Positions 7,979 through 17,168 of a stretch of 64,000 nt of DNA are shown piece by piece; position 1 is the stretch's first letter; the number at the start of each line of letters is the position of its first letter. Origin of the DNA: Lujinxingia vulgaris (GTDB taxonomy: Bacteria; Myxococcota_A; Bradymonadia; Bradymonadales; Bradymonadaceae); assembly GCF_007997015.1 (NCBI RefSeq), contig NZ_VOSM01000013.1, forward strand, positions 34,839 through 98,838, given 5' to 3'. The notes below the pieces were generated by a model. That model made no database searches. It saw only the letters and a program-made list of their open reading frames with translations, and was not told the DNA's origin. Both the position numbers and the translations under genes were made by a program.

Positions 7979-10225
7979 ATGTCCCGGTGCGCTGTTGCAC
8001 TAGTAGTTGTGATCACCCTTTTCTTAAGTGCCTGCGGTGGGGGCGATACCGATCGTCGTCGCAATGACGATGAGAACGCCTGCGTGCCCTCCTGCCAGGA
8101 TGGGTTTAGCTGTGTGGCGGGTACCTGTTATGTGCGCGTGCAGCCTGAAGATTGTGGGGAGGGCGAGGAGTTCGACCCTTCGTACCGGGTCTGTCTGGTG
8201 CCCTCGTGTGAGGACACGGTTCAGAACGGGGGTGAGGAGGGCGTGGACTGCGGGGGGCCCTGCGAGCTGAGCTGTGAGGACGAGCCGGTGGAGCCGACCT
8301 GCGATGATGGCATTCAGAACGGGGGTGAGGAGGGCGTGGATTGCGGGGGGGCCTGCGGGCTGAGCTGTGAGGACGAGCCGGATGTCGATCCACCCACCTG
8401 CGATGATGGCATTCAGAACGGGGGTGAGGAGGGCGTGGACTGTGGCGGCTCCTGCGAGGAGGCCTGCGCTGCTGCACCGAGCTGTGAGGATGGCATTCAG
8501 AACGGGGGTGAAGAGGGCGTGGATTGCGGGGGCCCCTGTGAGCAGGCCTGTGAGATTCCGGCGAGCTGTGGCGATGGCCAGGTGCAGGGCGAAGAGCAAT
8601 GCGACCATGGTGGCACCGTGGAGCTGGCCTGCGCCTACGGTGAGGCCAGCTGTGAGGTGTGCAACGCGCAGTGTCAGCTCGTGGCCGGGCAGAGCTCGGG
8701 CTACTGCGGCGACGGGGTGGTGCAGTCCGACGAGGGTGAAGGTTGCGACCATGGCGGCAGCCCCGAGACCGAGTGTGAGGCCGGTGAGACGAGCTGCCAG
8801 GTGTGCAACGCGCAGTGCGAGCTTGTCGACGTGGAAGTTGAGTCCGGCTGCGGCGACGGGGTGGTGCAGAGCGGCGAAGATTGCGATCACGGCGGCAGCC
8901 CCCAGACGAGCTGCGCCTACGGTGAGGAGAGCTGCCAGGTGTGCAACGCGCAGTGTCAGGAGGTCGCCGGTCGGGTCACCGGTTATTGCGGCGACGGTGT
9001 GATGCAGCCTGCCCATGAGGGCTGTGACGGGGGCGACCTCGACGGGGCCACCTGCACCTCGGTGGGATCAGCGGGCGGCGCGCTCAGCTGTGACGCGAGC
9101 TGTGAGCTGGATCAGAGCGCGTGTCTGGACGTGGAGATCGCCGAGCTCACATCGGGCTTTGCGCATACCTGTGTGCGCACCACCAACGGTCAGGTGTACT
9201 GCTGGGGTCGCAACGACGACGGGCGCCTGGGCGATGGCACCACCATCTACAAGGCGCAGCCCACGCTGGTGCCGGGGCTCAGCAATGTGACGAAGATCTC
9301 GGCCGGTGGCTATCACACCTGCGCGATTCAGCAGGGCGGCACGCTCTCATGCTGGGGAGGAAATCAGACGGGTCAGCTTGGCAACGGGACTGTCGTCGAC
9401 GCTCTCACGCCCACGCCGGTGGTGTGGGCGGGCACACCTCCGGTGGTGACCACGGTGAGCGCGGGATCAACGCATACCTGCGCGATCGTCAGCGGCGGGC
9501 AGGCCTACTGCTGGGGCAGCGATGAATCTGGCAAACTTGGCAGCGGCGGGGCAGTTCCATCAAGCAGTCCTCTGACACTGCCGACGCCGGTGTCGGGTCT
9601 GGCCGACGCCACGCAGATCCACGCCGGGCGGTACCACAGTTGTGCTCGCCGTCAGCTCAACGGACGCTATGTATGCTGGGGACGTAACAGCTACGGTGAG
9701 CTTGGTGATGCGGGTTATTTTGGTTCCAGCTCAACTGTGCCGCGTCAGGTTGATGACGCCGATTATATCTCCGGCTTTCTCTCCGGCCCCTATGTTGCGG
9801 CCGGAGATCGTTACTCATGCGCGCGAGGGACGTTCGGCACGATTTACTGCTGGGGAAGCCCCGCCTACGGACAGCTCGGAGACAGCTCGACGCCTTCGAC
9901 CTCACGCCCCAATGAGGTGTTTGGCGGGCCGGGTTCGGCGGATTTTCTGAGCGTTGGGGAGCGCCACGTGTGTGCGGTAGCCAGCGGTACGGTCTACTGC
10001 TGGGGCAGCGGCCAGTACGGGCGGCTGGGCCTGGGCGACACCGATAACTTCTACGAGCCCTTTGCGCTGACGATGCCCTCGGCCATCGATGTGCAGGTGG
10101 GCGGGATGCACACCTGCGCGCGCCTGACCGACGGCGGAGTGATGTGCTGGGGACGCAACTCCCACGGTCAGCTGGGCGACGGCACGCAGGTCGATCGCAC
10201 GACGCCGGTGCGCGTGCAGTTTTAA
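7979..10225 (+). CDS. Lipoprotein with Cys-rich repeats and an RCC1 beta-propeller
   Basis: 748 aa from the ATG at 7979, chosen over 7961 because AGAGGT precedes it and it gives a clean lipoprotein signal (VVITLFLSAC). Residues ~80-190 contain four copies of a C-D/E-DGIQNGGEEGVDCGG module. These are followed by four larger Cys-rich units (CGDGVVQ...EDCDHGGSP...CQVCNAQC) typical of myxobacterial cysteine-rich repeats. From about residue 385 to the end there are about six to seven RCC1 blades (HTCARLTDGGVMCWGRNSHGQL type) with two Cys per blade, probably disulfide-bonded outside the cell. It is an exposed adhesion or binding protein by architecture; the ligand is unknown. Confidence 0.85.
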   Translation: MSRCAVALVVVITLFLSACGGGDTDRRRNDDENACVPSCQDGFSCVAGTCYVRVQPEDCGEGEEFDPSYRVCLVPSCEDTVQNGGEEGVDCGGPCELSCEDEPVEPTCDDGIQNGGEEGVDCGGACGLSCEDEPDVDPPTCDDGIQNGGEEGVDCGGSCEEACAAAPSCEDGIQNGGEEGVDCGGPCEQACEIPASCGDGQVQGEEQCDHGGTVELACAYGEASCEVCNAQCQLVAGQSSGYCGDGVVQSDEGEGCDHGGSPETECEAGETSCQVCNAQCELVDVEVESGCGDGVVQSGEDCDHGGSPQTSCAYGEESCQVCNAQCQEVAGRVTGYCGDGVMQPAHEGCDGGDLDGATCTSVGSAGGALSCDASCELDQSACLDVEIAELTSGFAHTCVRTTNGQVYCWGRNDDGRLGDGTTIYKAQPTLVPGLSNVTKISAGGYHTCAIQQGGTLSCWGGNQTGQLGNGTVVDALTPTPVVWAGTPPVVTTVSAGSTHTCAIVSGGQAYCWGSDESGKLGSGGAVPSSSPLTLPTPVSGLADATQIHAGRYHSCARRQLNGRYVCWGRNSYGELGDAGYFGSSSTVPRQVDDADYISGFLSGPYVAAGDRYSCARGTFGTIYCWGSPAYGQLGDSSTPSTSRPNEVFGGPGSADFLSVGERHVCAVASGTVYCWGSGQYGRLGLGDTDNFYEPFALTMPSAIDVQVGGMHTCARLTDGGVMCWGRNSHGQLGDGTQVDRTTPVRVQF

Positions 10226-10227
10226 GC

Positions 10228-10430
10228 TGCACGACCGACCCTCGGACGTGCATCACGTAGACGTGGTGCGGGTGAGGTACGACCGGGGGTCGGACATTCG
10301 AGCGAAAATTCGGGGCTATGATACGACCGAGGGTCGGTCATCACGAGGGTGATGTGACCGACCCTCGGTCGCGTTTCACGTAGACGTGGAGCGGGTGAGG
10401 CACGACCGGGGGTTGGTCATTTTTGGCACG
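10228..10430 (+). repeat. Palindromic cores in both orientations
   Basis: The gap between convergent genes holds four cores: CCGACCCTCGG at about 10233 (minus orientation), CGACCGGGGGTCGG at about 10289 (plus), CGACCGAGGGTCGGTC at about 10325 (plus) and CGACCCTCGGTC at about 10358 (minus), then a further CGACCGGGGGTTGGTC at about 10403. A flanking phrase, TCACGTAGACGTGG, is repeated after both minus-oriented cores. The last copy reaches into the stop region of the small gene ending at 10417. Confidence 0.75.
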
Positions 10431-10749
10431 ACGCCAGCGCGCGGTCGACCTGTTCGGCCAGGGCGCTGGCAGCGCTGACGCGATCTTCTCGGGGGGTGGC
10501 GTAATGCATCCGAAGTTGCAGTCGACCGGTGGCGGGCACCACCAGCAGGCGGTGCTCCTCGGCGCTGAAGAAGACCCACATCGGGAGGTTGGAGGCCTGG
10601 CCGCTCCGGGTAAGCCCGACGCCTTCGAGCGCTGCGGGCATGGCGTCGAGGTTGGTGCCCTCGGGGAGATCGAGGCGCCAGAGAAGATCGTCGATGCACG
10701 CCCGGTCTTTTCGCAGGTTGAGCGGCGCATCGATCTCCGAGGTGCTCAT
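10417..10749 (-). CDS. Small hypothetical protein coupled to the V4R-like gene
   Basis: 110 aa. The ATG at 10749 overlaps the stop of the upstream gene in an ATGA arrangement (4 bp), so it is almost certainly translationally coupled. The first half is acidic and helical (RACIDDLLWRLDLPEG). The middle is a compact beta-rich block (MWVFFSAEEHRLLVVPATG, then LRMHYATP) that could be a small alpha/beta domain. There is no membrane segment and no recognised family. By context it is the third member of the histidine kinase / V4R-like signalling operon, perhaps an adaptor. Confidence 0.7.
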   Translation of the reverse strand: MSTSEIDAPLNLRKDRACIDDLLWRLDLPEGTNLDAMPAALEGVGLTRSGQASNLPMWVFFSAEEHRLLVVPATGRLQLRMHYATPREDRVSAASALAEQVDRALASCQK

Positions 10750-12014
10750 CGGATCTGCCGGGTCACGATGACTTCGCAATGATCGTCGCCGCAGCTGACG
10801 CAGTGGGTCTGCTCGGCCTGCCACTGGTTGTCGGGATCGTTGCTCATCTGGTCGTAGAACTCCGGCGTGAACGCCGGCGTCGAGCTCCAGTCGACGGCGT
10901 GGCCGAGCTGCGCGATGGCCTCACACGCCCCCTCAAAGAGGTAGCACGAGGGGGTGGAGCCCTCGCCATGGCGCAGCTTGTAGTAGGGGCCTTCATAGGT
11001 GGAGGGCGCCTGGAGGATGAGCAGCCGTCCCGGCTCAAAGTCGGCCACCGACCACCTCCCGAAGCCTAAGCCCCGGGCGATCGTGCAGGAATGAAGCGCG
11101 ACGGTGAGCGCGTCGCGCTCGCTGGTGCCGGTGAGCGCCTCCCACTCCGGCGAACCGATGATGCCGCCGAAGGTGTTAAAGCCGCACATCCGGCCGGCCT
11201 CGCGCAGCAGCCCGGCCGAGACCCGCGCAAAGCTCTCGTGGCGCTGGCGCAAGGTCTCGAGCATCTCGTAGGAGAGGCGGTTGTAGATGTTGACCGGGCT
11301 GAAGGTCACAAAGACGCCAAACGCCTCAATCAGCCCGCGCTCATCACCTTTGACACCCGAGAGGAAGTCGCGCAGACCCTCGGTCAGGCGCTGGACCTCG
11401 TCTTCGGAGCGGCCGCCGAAGCTTTTGGGGAGCACATCGAGCGTGGCCTGGCGGGTCACCGGTGGCTCCAGGGGCTGGGTGCCTTCGACGCGGCGCAGGC
11501 GGAACTCGCAGCTCTGATGGCCCATAGCCAGGCAGAGGGTCTCGGTGGCTTCGACCTCGTGGGGAGGAAGATCGAAGGCGACGGCCATTGCGGCGGCTGC
11601 AAAGCCTGCGGCCAGGGCGTCGGCCGGAGAGTAGCGGGGCTGGTCGCCGAACTTCTCGCGCCAGCTGTAGCTGGAGTGCAGGGTGCGGCCCAGGGCCACG
11701 CCGCCCTGCGCGTTGAGGCCGCTGAGCTCCAGGCGGCCGTGCCCCCAGGTGCGAAAGAGATCTTCGGCGAGTTGGAGGCGCGCGGCGGGATCGGCGATGT
11801 TGAGCTCGAGGACGGCGCGGTTGAGCAGGGCCCAGAAGAACTCGCGGGCCGCCTCGGTGCGCAGCTTCGCGCCGCCGGCAAGCCCCAGCGCGTCGTTGAC
11901 GGTCTTGTCGATAAAGAGGTTGTAGTGATGGCAGTGCCCGCAGACGGGCGTCTCCGCCACAAATCGCAGGTCGTACTCGGGGCTCCAGCGTTCCAGATCA
12001 TGCAGGGGGCTCAT
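10746..12014 (-). CDS. V4R-like sensor protein (two putative small-molecule-binding domains)
   Basis: 422 aa. Two regions end in the Cys-containing beta hairpin typical of V4R (4-vinyl reductase-like) ligand-binding domains: MGHQSCEFRLRRV near residue 170, and THCVSCGDDHCEVIVTRQ at the C-terminus. The C-terminal one is preceded by GLGFGRWSV...YKLRHGEG...YLFEGACEAIA. The N-terminus has VCGHCHHYN, a possible metal or haem ligand set. No DNA-binding or enzymatic domain is seen. It lies 54 bp downstream of the hybrid histidine kinase and overlaps the next gene by 4 bp. It may present a ligand signal to the kinase, which is inference. Confidence 0.6.
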   Translation of the reverse strand: MSPLHDLERWSPEYDLRFVAETPVCGHCHHYNLFIDKTVNDALGLAGGAKLRTEAAREFFWALLNRAVLELNIADPAARLQLAEDLFRTWGHGRLELSGLNAQGGVALGRTLHSSYSWREKFGDQPRYSPADALAAGFAAAAMAVAFDLPPHEVEATETLCLAMGHQSCEFRLRRVEGTQPLEPPVTRQATLDVLPKSFGGRSEDEVQRLTEGLRDFLSGVKGDERGLIEAFGVFVTFSPVNIYNRLSYEMLETLRQRHESFARVSAGLLREAGRMCGFNTFGGIIGSPEWEALTGTSERDALTVALHSCTIARGLGFGRWSVADFEPGRLLILQAPSTYEGPYYKLRHGEGSTPSCYLFEGACEAIAQLGHAVDWSSTPAFTPEFYDQMSNDPDNQWQAEQTHCVSCGDDHCEVIVTRQIR

Positions 12015-12068
12015 GGCGACTCCAACGACGGGGGTGGGGAGACGTACAGCGAAACTCAGAAAAGACGC

Positions 12069-14003
12069 TCAGCTGAGCGCCGGGGCAAGCGGGCGGCGGG
12101 CGCCGGGGGCGACCAGACGGTCGACCTCCTCGACGAGCTCGGCGCCGGTGAAGTTGCCTTTGCGCATCACCCGCTCGGTGACCTGCTGGAGCTGTTGCAG
12201 CTCTTTGCGGGAGAGCTGGCGGGCGGTGACCACGATGACCGGGATCTCGCTCAGCGCGGGGTCGGCGCGCAGCACCTCCAGAAACTCAAAGCCGTCCATC
12301 TCGGGCATCATCAGATCGAGGAGGATGATGTCGGGGAGGTTGTCGGCATTGAGCGTGCGCAGATGATCGATGGCCTTGCGGCCGTGGATGGCGGTGGTGG
12401 TCTGCCAGCCGGCGTTTTGCAGGGTGCGATCCATGATCTCGCGCGTGGCGTCATCGTCTTCCACCACCAGCGCCTGCAACTCGCCGCGCTCCAGCTCGAA
12501 GCGCTGGAGGGTGCGCAGGAGGACGTCGCCGCTGACGGGTTTGACCAGGTAGTCGTCGGCGCCGAGCGCGAAGCCTTTTTTGCGGTCGACGACCATCGTG
12601 AGCATGACGACGGGGATGTGGGCGAGCTCCGGGTCGTGTTTGAGCTCGGCCAGGGTGTCCCAGCCGCTGCGGCCGGGCATCATCACATCGAGGGTGATGG
12701 CCGAGGGGCCGACGGCGCGGGCCATGCGCAGGCCCTCATCGCCGCTGATGGCGCTGACGACGCGGTAGCCGGCGCGGCCGAGCTGGCGACGCAGCAGCTC
12801 ATGGACGGTCTCGCTGTCGTCGATGACCAGGACGGTGTGGTCGTTGCGGGCGGCACGCGGCAGGGCGGCGGCCTCGTCGATGGCGTTGAGCGCCTCGCTG
12901 GCCACCAGCGGTGCGGGCAGATGCACGCTGAAGGTGGAGCCTTCGCCGGGGCTGCTGGTGGCGTTGATGAAGCCGCCCATCATGCGGCAGAAGTGCTGCG
13001 TAATGGTGAGTCCCAGACCGGTGCCGCCGTACTGGCGGGTGGTGGAGTTGTCGGCCTGGGTGAAGGGCTCAAAGAGCTCGTCGATCTTCTCCTGGACCAC
13101 GCCGATGCCGGTGTCGGTGACATCGAAGACGAAGTTCTCGCCGGGGCCGGTGTCTTCGCGGCGCACGTTGAGGGTGACGCGGCCGCCCTCTGTGAACTTG
13201 CAGGCGTTGCTCAGGAGGTTGATGAGGATCTGGCGCAGCTTGATGCGGTCGGCGCGGATCGTGCCCAGGCCTTCTTCGGCGACGACCTCAAAGTGGTTGT
13301 TTTTCTCGCGGGCCACCGGCTCAATGGTGGAGACGACATCATCAATAAGCTCGCCAAGATCGAAGCTCTCCCAGACGATCTCGTGGCGACCGGCCTCGAT
13401 CTTGGAGAGGTCGAGGATGTCGTTGATCAGGCTTAAGAGGTGCTTGGCGGCGGTGTAAATCTTGCCGAGATCGGGGGTGATCTCGTTGTAGCCAAAGACC
13501 TCGGCGTCTTCGCGAATAAGTTCGGTGTAGCCGATGACGGCGTTGAGCGGGGTGCGCAGCTCGTGGCTCATATTGGCCAGAAAGCTGCTCTTGGCCTGGT
13601 TGGCCTCGATGGCCTGGTCGCGGGCGCGGGTGATCTCGTCGTTGAGGCGCTGGAGGCGGTCGGCGACCTCTTTTTGTTCGGTGACGTCGCGGATCACGCA
13701 GACAGCGCCGACGACAACGCCGTCGCGCTCAATGGGGCTGAGGATGTAGGAGACGGGCAGCGCGCTGGCACCGTTGCGCTCCAGAAGCCCGTCGTCGTCG
13801 CGCAGCGTGGCCCCGGAGTTGAGCAGGGTCTGGGCGCTGCGCTCGGGCTCGGTGGCTGGCTGGTCGGGGTCGGTGTGGTCGACGCCCAGGCGCTCCAGAA
13901 GTTTGAAATCGTCGTCGAGTGTGCCTCTGAAGAGGCGGGTGGCGGCCGGGTTGGCAAAGAGCAGGCGCCCGCGACGATCGATGGCGCAGACCCCGTCTTC
14001 CAC
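12069..14003 (-). CDS. Hybrid histidine kinase, PAS-HisKA-HATPase-REC-REC (N-terminus interrupted)
   Basis: 644 aa from a GTG at 14003, the first usable start after an in-frame TGA at 14160. A PAS domain (GVCAIDRRGRLLFANPAAT) ends at VCVIRDVTEQKE. The HisKA H-box is FLANMSHELRTPLNAVIGY. The ATPase has an N box (ILINLLSNACKF), DTGIGV and GGTGLGLTI. Receiver 1 (VLVIDDSETVHELL, phospho-Asp in TLDVMMPG, Lys in DYLVKP) and receiver 2 (ALVVEDDDATRE, LLDLMMPEMDG) follow. The GTG has no ribosome site and cuts into the PAS domain. The frame from 14159 to 14004 also reads as a coherent helical linker (SSRQLESKVNEEREKLQSLL), so the natural start is probably upstream. It heads the operon with the V4R-like and small genes. 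Confidence 0.85.
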   Translation of the reverse strand: MEDGVCAIDRRGRLLFANPAATRLFRGTLDDDFKLLERLGVDHTDPDQPATEPERSAQTLLNSGATLRDDDGLLERNGASALPVSYILSPIERDGVVVGAVCVIRDVTEQKEVADRLQRLNDEITRARDQAIEANQAKSSFLANMSHELRTPLNAVIGYTELIREDAEVFGYNEITPDLGKIYTAAKHLLSLINDILDLSKIEAGRHEIVWESFDLGELIDDVVSTIEPVAREKNNHFEVVAEEGLGTIRADRIKLRQILINLLSNACKFTEGGRVTLNVRREDTGPGENFVFDVTDTGIGVVQEKIDELFEPFTQADNSTTRQYGGTGLGLTITQHFCRMMGGFINATSSPGEGSTFSVHLPAPLVASEALNAIDEAAALPRAARNDHTVLVIDDSETVHELLRRQLGRAGYRVVSAISGDEGLRMARAVGPSAITLDVMMPGRSGWDTLAELKHDPELAHIPVVMLTMVVDRKKGFALGADDYLVKPVSGDVLLRTLQRFELERGELQALVVEDDDATREIMDRTLQNAGWQTTTAIHGRKAIDHLRTLNADNLPDIILLDLMMPEMDGFEFLEVLRADPALSEIPVIVVTARQLSRKELQQLQQVTERVMRKGNFTGAELVEEVDRLVAPGARRPLAPALS

Positions 14004-14159
14004 CGCACTGAGCAGAGATTGCAGCTTCTCACGCTCCTCATTGACCTTAGACTCAAGCTGGCGCGAGGACTCACCCAGGGTGTCCAGGGTCTGGTTAAGC
14101 AGAAAGGCGTTATGCTCCGATTCCGCGCAGATCTGATTGATACCGACGAGCAGGCGGGC

Positions 14160-14243
14160 TCAGGTAGCCTCATCGGGAAGGGCCTGAGCGTCGTCGATAT
14201 CCAGCGTTTCAAAAAGTGTGCGCAGTCGGGGGTGGATCGCCAT
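14160..14243 (-). pseudogene. Putative N-terminal 27 codons of the hybrid kinase, ending at an in-frame TGA
   Basis: An ATG at 14243 opens MAIHPRLRTLFETLD...DEAT, then TGA at 14160-14162, then the kinase frame continues without a shift (ARLLVGINQ...). In related kinases this spot ('...DEAxWxxLLxxI...') usually carries Trp. TGA is one base from TGG, so a single t-to-c change at 14160 on the plus strand restores a 724-codon kinase. It may be a nonsense mutation, an assembly error or read-through. There is no strong ribosome site before the ATG. Confidence 0.5.
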
Positions 14244-14709
14244 AGGGGGAGTCCCGGGGGCAGGGGCAGAGGCAGGTGGGCCCGGTGTTTGTGGCGAGAA
14301 GATGATCGCAAAACACAAGGAAGCACGGTAGCTTAAGGCGTCAGGATGTAGACTAAGTGTCTGCTTACATTTCTCGCAGTCCCCGTAGGGTGCGTCAAGC
14401 GTTACACGCCCGGCTCCCCCGCGCGGGGGGCAGGGCGGACGTGAAATCGGGGCGAGGGCGAGGTCGATGGCCTGTGCCCCAGGGGCAGAGAAGGCTTCGG
14501 GGGAGTCCGGGGGCGGGATCGTGTTATAGATGTAGGGCAGGCTACCATCGAAGTCGTGTCTTCTGGATGGAGAGCGTCGCTTTTTGCCGGTGTATCTCAC
14601 CTGTGTGGCTGGCGAGCGCGCATCGATCACCACCGCGTACTGCTCACGGAGTATGAACCCAGGGGTGCCAATGGAACCGGAACGAAGCGCAGCAGTAGAG
14701 GCCAGCACA
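14244..14709. other. Divergent intergenic region between the kinase operon and sufS-like gene
   Basis: 466 bp that must hold promoters for both directions. It includes a purine-rich stretch and several short open frames without ribosome sites. I see no confident promoter, riboswitch or repeat of the families found elsewhere in the window. Confidence 0.4.
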
Positions 14710-15942
14710 ATGAGTGAGTCTGCCAGTCTTGCGGCGCGGGTGCGCGAGCAGATCCCGGCGTTGCGCCATGAGGGTGGCGAGGCTGCGCGGCGCTGGGCGT
14801 ATCTGGACAGCGCGGCGACGACGTTGACGCCGCAGCCGGTGATCGACGCGTTGAGTGATTTTTATGCCACCGAGACCGGCTCGGCGGGGCGAGGGGGGCA
14901 TTGGAGGGCGCGGCGCTCGACCGGGCGCTACGAGGCGGCTCGGGAGCGGGTGGCGGCGTTTCTGGGGGCTGAGACGAGCGCCTCGGTGGTGTTTACGCGC
15001 GGGGCAACGCACGCGCTCAACCTGATTGCAGGCGGACTTCGCGGGGCGCTTCGGGAGGGCGATGAGGTTGTGGTCAGCGCGATGGAGCATCACGCCAACC
15101 TGCTGCCCTGGCGCGCGCTGGCCGAAGCGAGCGGCGCGAGGTTGCGGGTGCTTCCGCTCAATGAGCGTGGCGAGCTGGATATGGACGCGGCCGAGGCGAT
15201 GATCGGCGCGCGTACGGCGGTTGTGGCGCTGACGCATGTCTCCAATGTGTTGGGGACGGTCAACCCGGTGGACGAGCTTGTGGCGATGGCGCGCCAGCAC
15301 GGCGCGTTGAGTGTGATCGATGGCTCGCAGAGTGTGGCGCATCGGGCGGTCGATGTGACGACGCTGGGGTGTGACTTCTTTGTGTGTTCGGCCCACAAGA
15401 TGTACGGCCCGACCGGGGTGGGAGTGCTCTATGGTCGGCCCGAGGCCCTGGAGCGGCTGCGTCCGGTGGAGCTGGGAGGAGGCATGATGACCTCGGTGAC
15501 GGAGGAGGAGGTCGTCTTCGCCGAGCTTCCCAACCGGCTGGAGGCGGGCACGCCGCCGGTGGCGCAGGCGGTGGGGCTGGCTGCAGCGATCGCGTGGATG
15601 GAGGGGTTCGGGATGGAGGCGCTGCAGCGTCATGAAGAAGAGCTTACGGCCTATGCGCTGGGGCGCTTTGAGGCGGTTGAAGGGCTGGAGGTGGTGAGGC
15701 GTCCGCGGCAGCGTTCGGCGGTGATCGCCTTTGGTCTGCGCGGGGTGGACGCCTACGACCTGGGTGAGCTGCTCGACGCGCAGAATGTGGCGGTGCGTGT
15801 GGGCTCGCATTGCGCGCATCCGCTGGTGCGGGCGTTAGGGTTGTGCGCGACGGCTCGCGCATCGTTTGGCGCCTACACCGATCGCGACGACGTCGATGCG
15901 CTCATTGAGGCGCTGATGCAGGCAACGCATTTCTCCAGATAA
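14710..15942 (+). CDS. sufS: Cysteine desulfurase, SufS-type (class V aminotransferase)
   Basis: 410 aa from the ATG at 14710 (GAGG upstream); an ATG at 14671 with AGGGG would add 13 residues. The N-terminus has YLDSAATTLTPQPV. EHHANLLPW carries the PLP-stacking His. The Schiff-base lysine is Lys230 in CSAHKMYGPTG. The persulfide cysteine is Cys368 in RVGSHCAHPL, matching group II (SufS/CsdA) enzymes. It would release sulfur from cysteine for Fe-S clusters or another acceptor. No suf genes are adjacent, so a CsdA-like stand-alone role is possible. The stop is followed by a 210-bp gap with no obvious signal before the TetR gene. Confidence 0.9.
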   Translation: MSESASLAARVREQIPALRHEGGEAARRWAYLDSAATTLTPQPVIDALSDFYATETGSAGRGGHWRARRSTGRYEAARERVAAFLGAETSASVVFTRGATHALNLIAGGLRGALREGDEVVVSAMEHHANLLPWRALAEASGARLRVLPLNERGELDMDAAEAMIGARTAVVALTHVSNVLGTVNPVDELVAMARQHGALSVIDGSQSVAHRAVDVTTLGCDFFVCSAHKMYGPTGVGVLYGRPEALERLRPVELGGGMMTSVTEEEVVFAELPNRLEAGTPPVAQAVGLAAAIAWMEGFGMEALQRHEEELTAYALGRFEAVEGLEVVRRPRQRSAVIAFGLRGVDAYDLGELLDAQNVAVRVGSHCAHPLVRALGLCATARASFGAYTDRDDVDALIEALMQATHFSR

Positions 15943-16152
15943 GCGCGGTGTCGCGCGGTTGGGGGGCTTTCGCGTGGGGCCCCCGGTGTTAGTCTGGGTG
16001 ATGGGCGCGGCGCCTGACCGATCATCGGCGTTGGTCAATCTCGGCGTTGGTCAATCTCGGCGCTGGCCAATCGGAGGCGGCTCAGCCACACTAAGCGCTC
16101 TCCTTACAACGCGCGGCATACGAACGTTTTGATTGAAGTGACGAGCTCCCGT

Positions 16153-16755
16153 ATGGGTGATGCAAACCGACAGCGCCTGGGTCATGTGGAGGCTCGCGAG
16201 CGCATCCTGGAAGCGGCGGCGGTGGTCTACAACCAGCGCGGCCAGGCGATGACCGTGGAGGAGATCGCCACGCAGGCCGGCTATTCGACCTCGGCGCTCT
16301 ACAAGCATTTTGCCAATCGCGATGACATCCTCTGCACGTTGTGGCGATCGGTGCGCGCGCGCATCACCGAGGTGATGATGCAGGCGCCTCCCGAGGATCT
16401 TTGTTTTCGGGAGCGCACCCGCTGGCTGCTCTACCGCCTGGCGGAGTTCGCCGAGGAGGAGCGCGAGCTTTATGTGGCGGCGATGGTCAACGCGCCGATG
16501 GGACCGCCGTCCGGGAAGGTGGATGAGGAGATTCTGACAACCTACCGCGCCAACCAGCGCGTGTGGCTGGAGCTGATGGAGGAGGGCATCGCCGCCGGGG
16601 AGCTGCGCGAGGCCGATCCCATCGATTATGTACTGGCGCTGGGGGGGCATCTGCACTCCCTGACGATTCACTGGGCGTTTGAGGGGCCATTCGCGCTCAA
16701 GCCGGCAATCGATCGGGTGCTGGAGATTTTTATTGAGGGGGCGGGGCGGCGTTGA
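16153..16755 (+). CDS. TetR/AcrR family transcriptional regulator
   Basis: 200 aa from the ATG at 16153. A TTG at 16129 would add eight residues and has no better ribosome site. The N-terminal helix (ARERILEAAAVVYNQRG) and the HTH (MTVEEIATQAGYSTSALYKHFANRDDIL, split here as MTVEEIATQAG and YSTSALYKHF) are typical TetR. The C-terminal ligand domain (residues ~65-200) is helical and unremarkable. Such regulators usually repress a neighbouring gene, but the flanks are sufS and, past a repeat array, a cupin; neither is an obvious target. Confidence 0.9.
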   Translation: MGDANRQRLGHVEARERILEAAAVVYNQRGQAMTVEEIATQAGYSTSALYKHFANRDDILCTLWRSVRARITEVMMQAPPEDLCFRERTRWLLYRLAEFAEEERELYVAAMVNAPMGPPSGKVDEEILTTYRANQRVWLELMEEGIAAGELREADPIDYVLALGGHLHSLTIHWAFEGPFALKPAIDRVLEIFIEGAGRR

Positions 16756-16772
16756 AATCACGCTGAGATGTT

Positions 16773-17121
16773 GGACCGGGGGATGGTCGAGTGCGCGACC
16801 GAGGGATGGTCGATCGTGAGGCTGTATGCGGTCGATGTTCGACCGAGGGATGGTCGATCGCGAGGATGTATGCGGTCGATGTTCGACCGAGGGATGGTCG
16901 ATCGCGAGGATGTATGCGGTCGATGTTCGACCGAGGGATGGTCGATCGCGAGGATGTATGCGGTCGATGTTCGACCGAGGGATGGTCGATCGCGAGGATG
17001 TATGCGGTCGATGTTCGACCGAGGGATGGTCGATCGCGAGGATGTATGCGGTCGATGTTCGACCGAGGGATGGTCGATCGCGAGGACTTATGCGGTCGAT
17101 GTTCGACCGAGGGTTAAACAC
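16773..17121 (+). repeat. 44-bp tandem array, eight units
   Basis: Cores GACCGAGGG start at 16797, 16841, 16885, 16929, 16973, 17017, 17061 and 17105, exactly 44 bp apart. A degenerate copy precedes at 16773. The unit carries TATGCGGTCGATGTTCGACC followed by GAGGGATGGTCGATCGCGAG. The core folds as a GACC/GGTC hairpin. The array fills the gap between the TetR and cupin genes. All three frames are open only because the unit lacks stops. Confidence 0.95.
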
Positions 17122-17168
17122 GTTCAGGATCGTTGGGGAGCGTTAAGGGGCCAGAGCCAGGAGTATTT

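Noticed and set aside
11091..13436. Long open frame on the plus strand opposite the V4R and kinase genes
   Set aside because: It lies antisense to two well-supported genes with full domain motifs; high-GC codon use leaves the opposite strand open. It has no recognisable domain.
14160..14162. Selenocysteine at the in-frame TGA
   Set aside because: The surrounding residues are a linker with no redox motif, and no clear SECIS hairpin follows; Trp loss explains it better.
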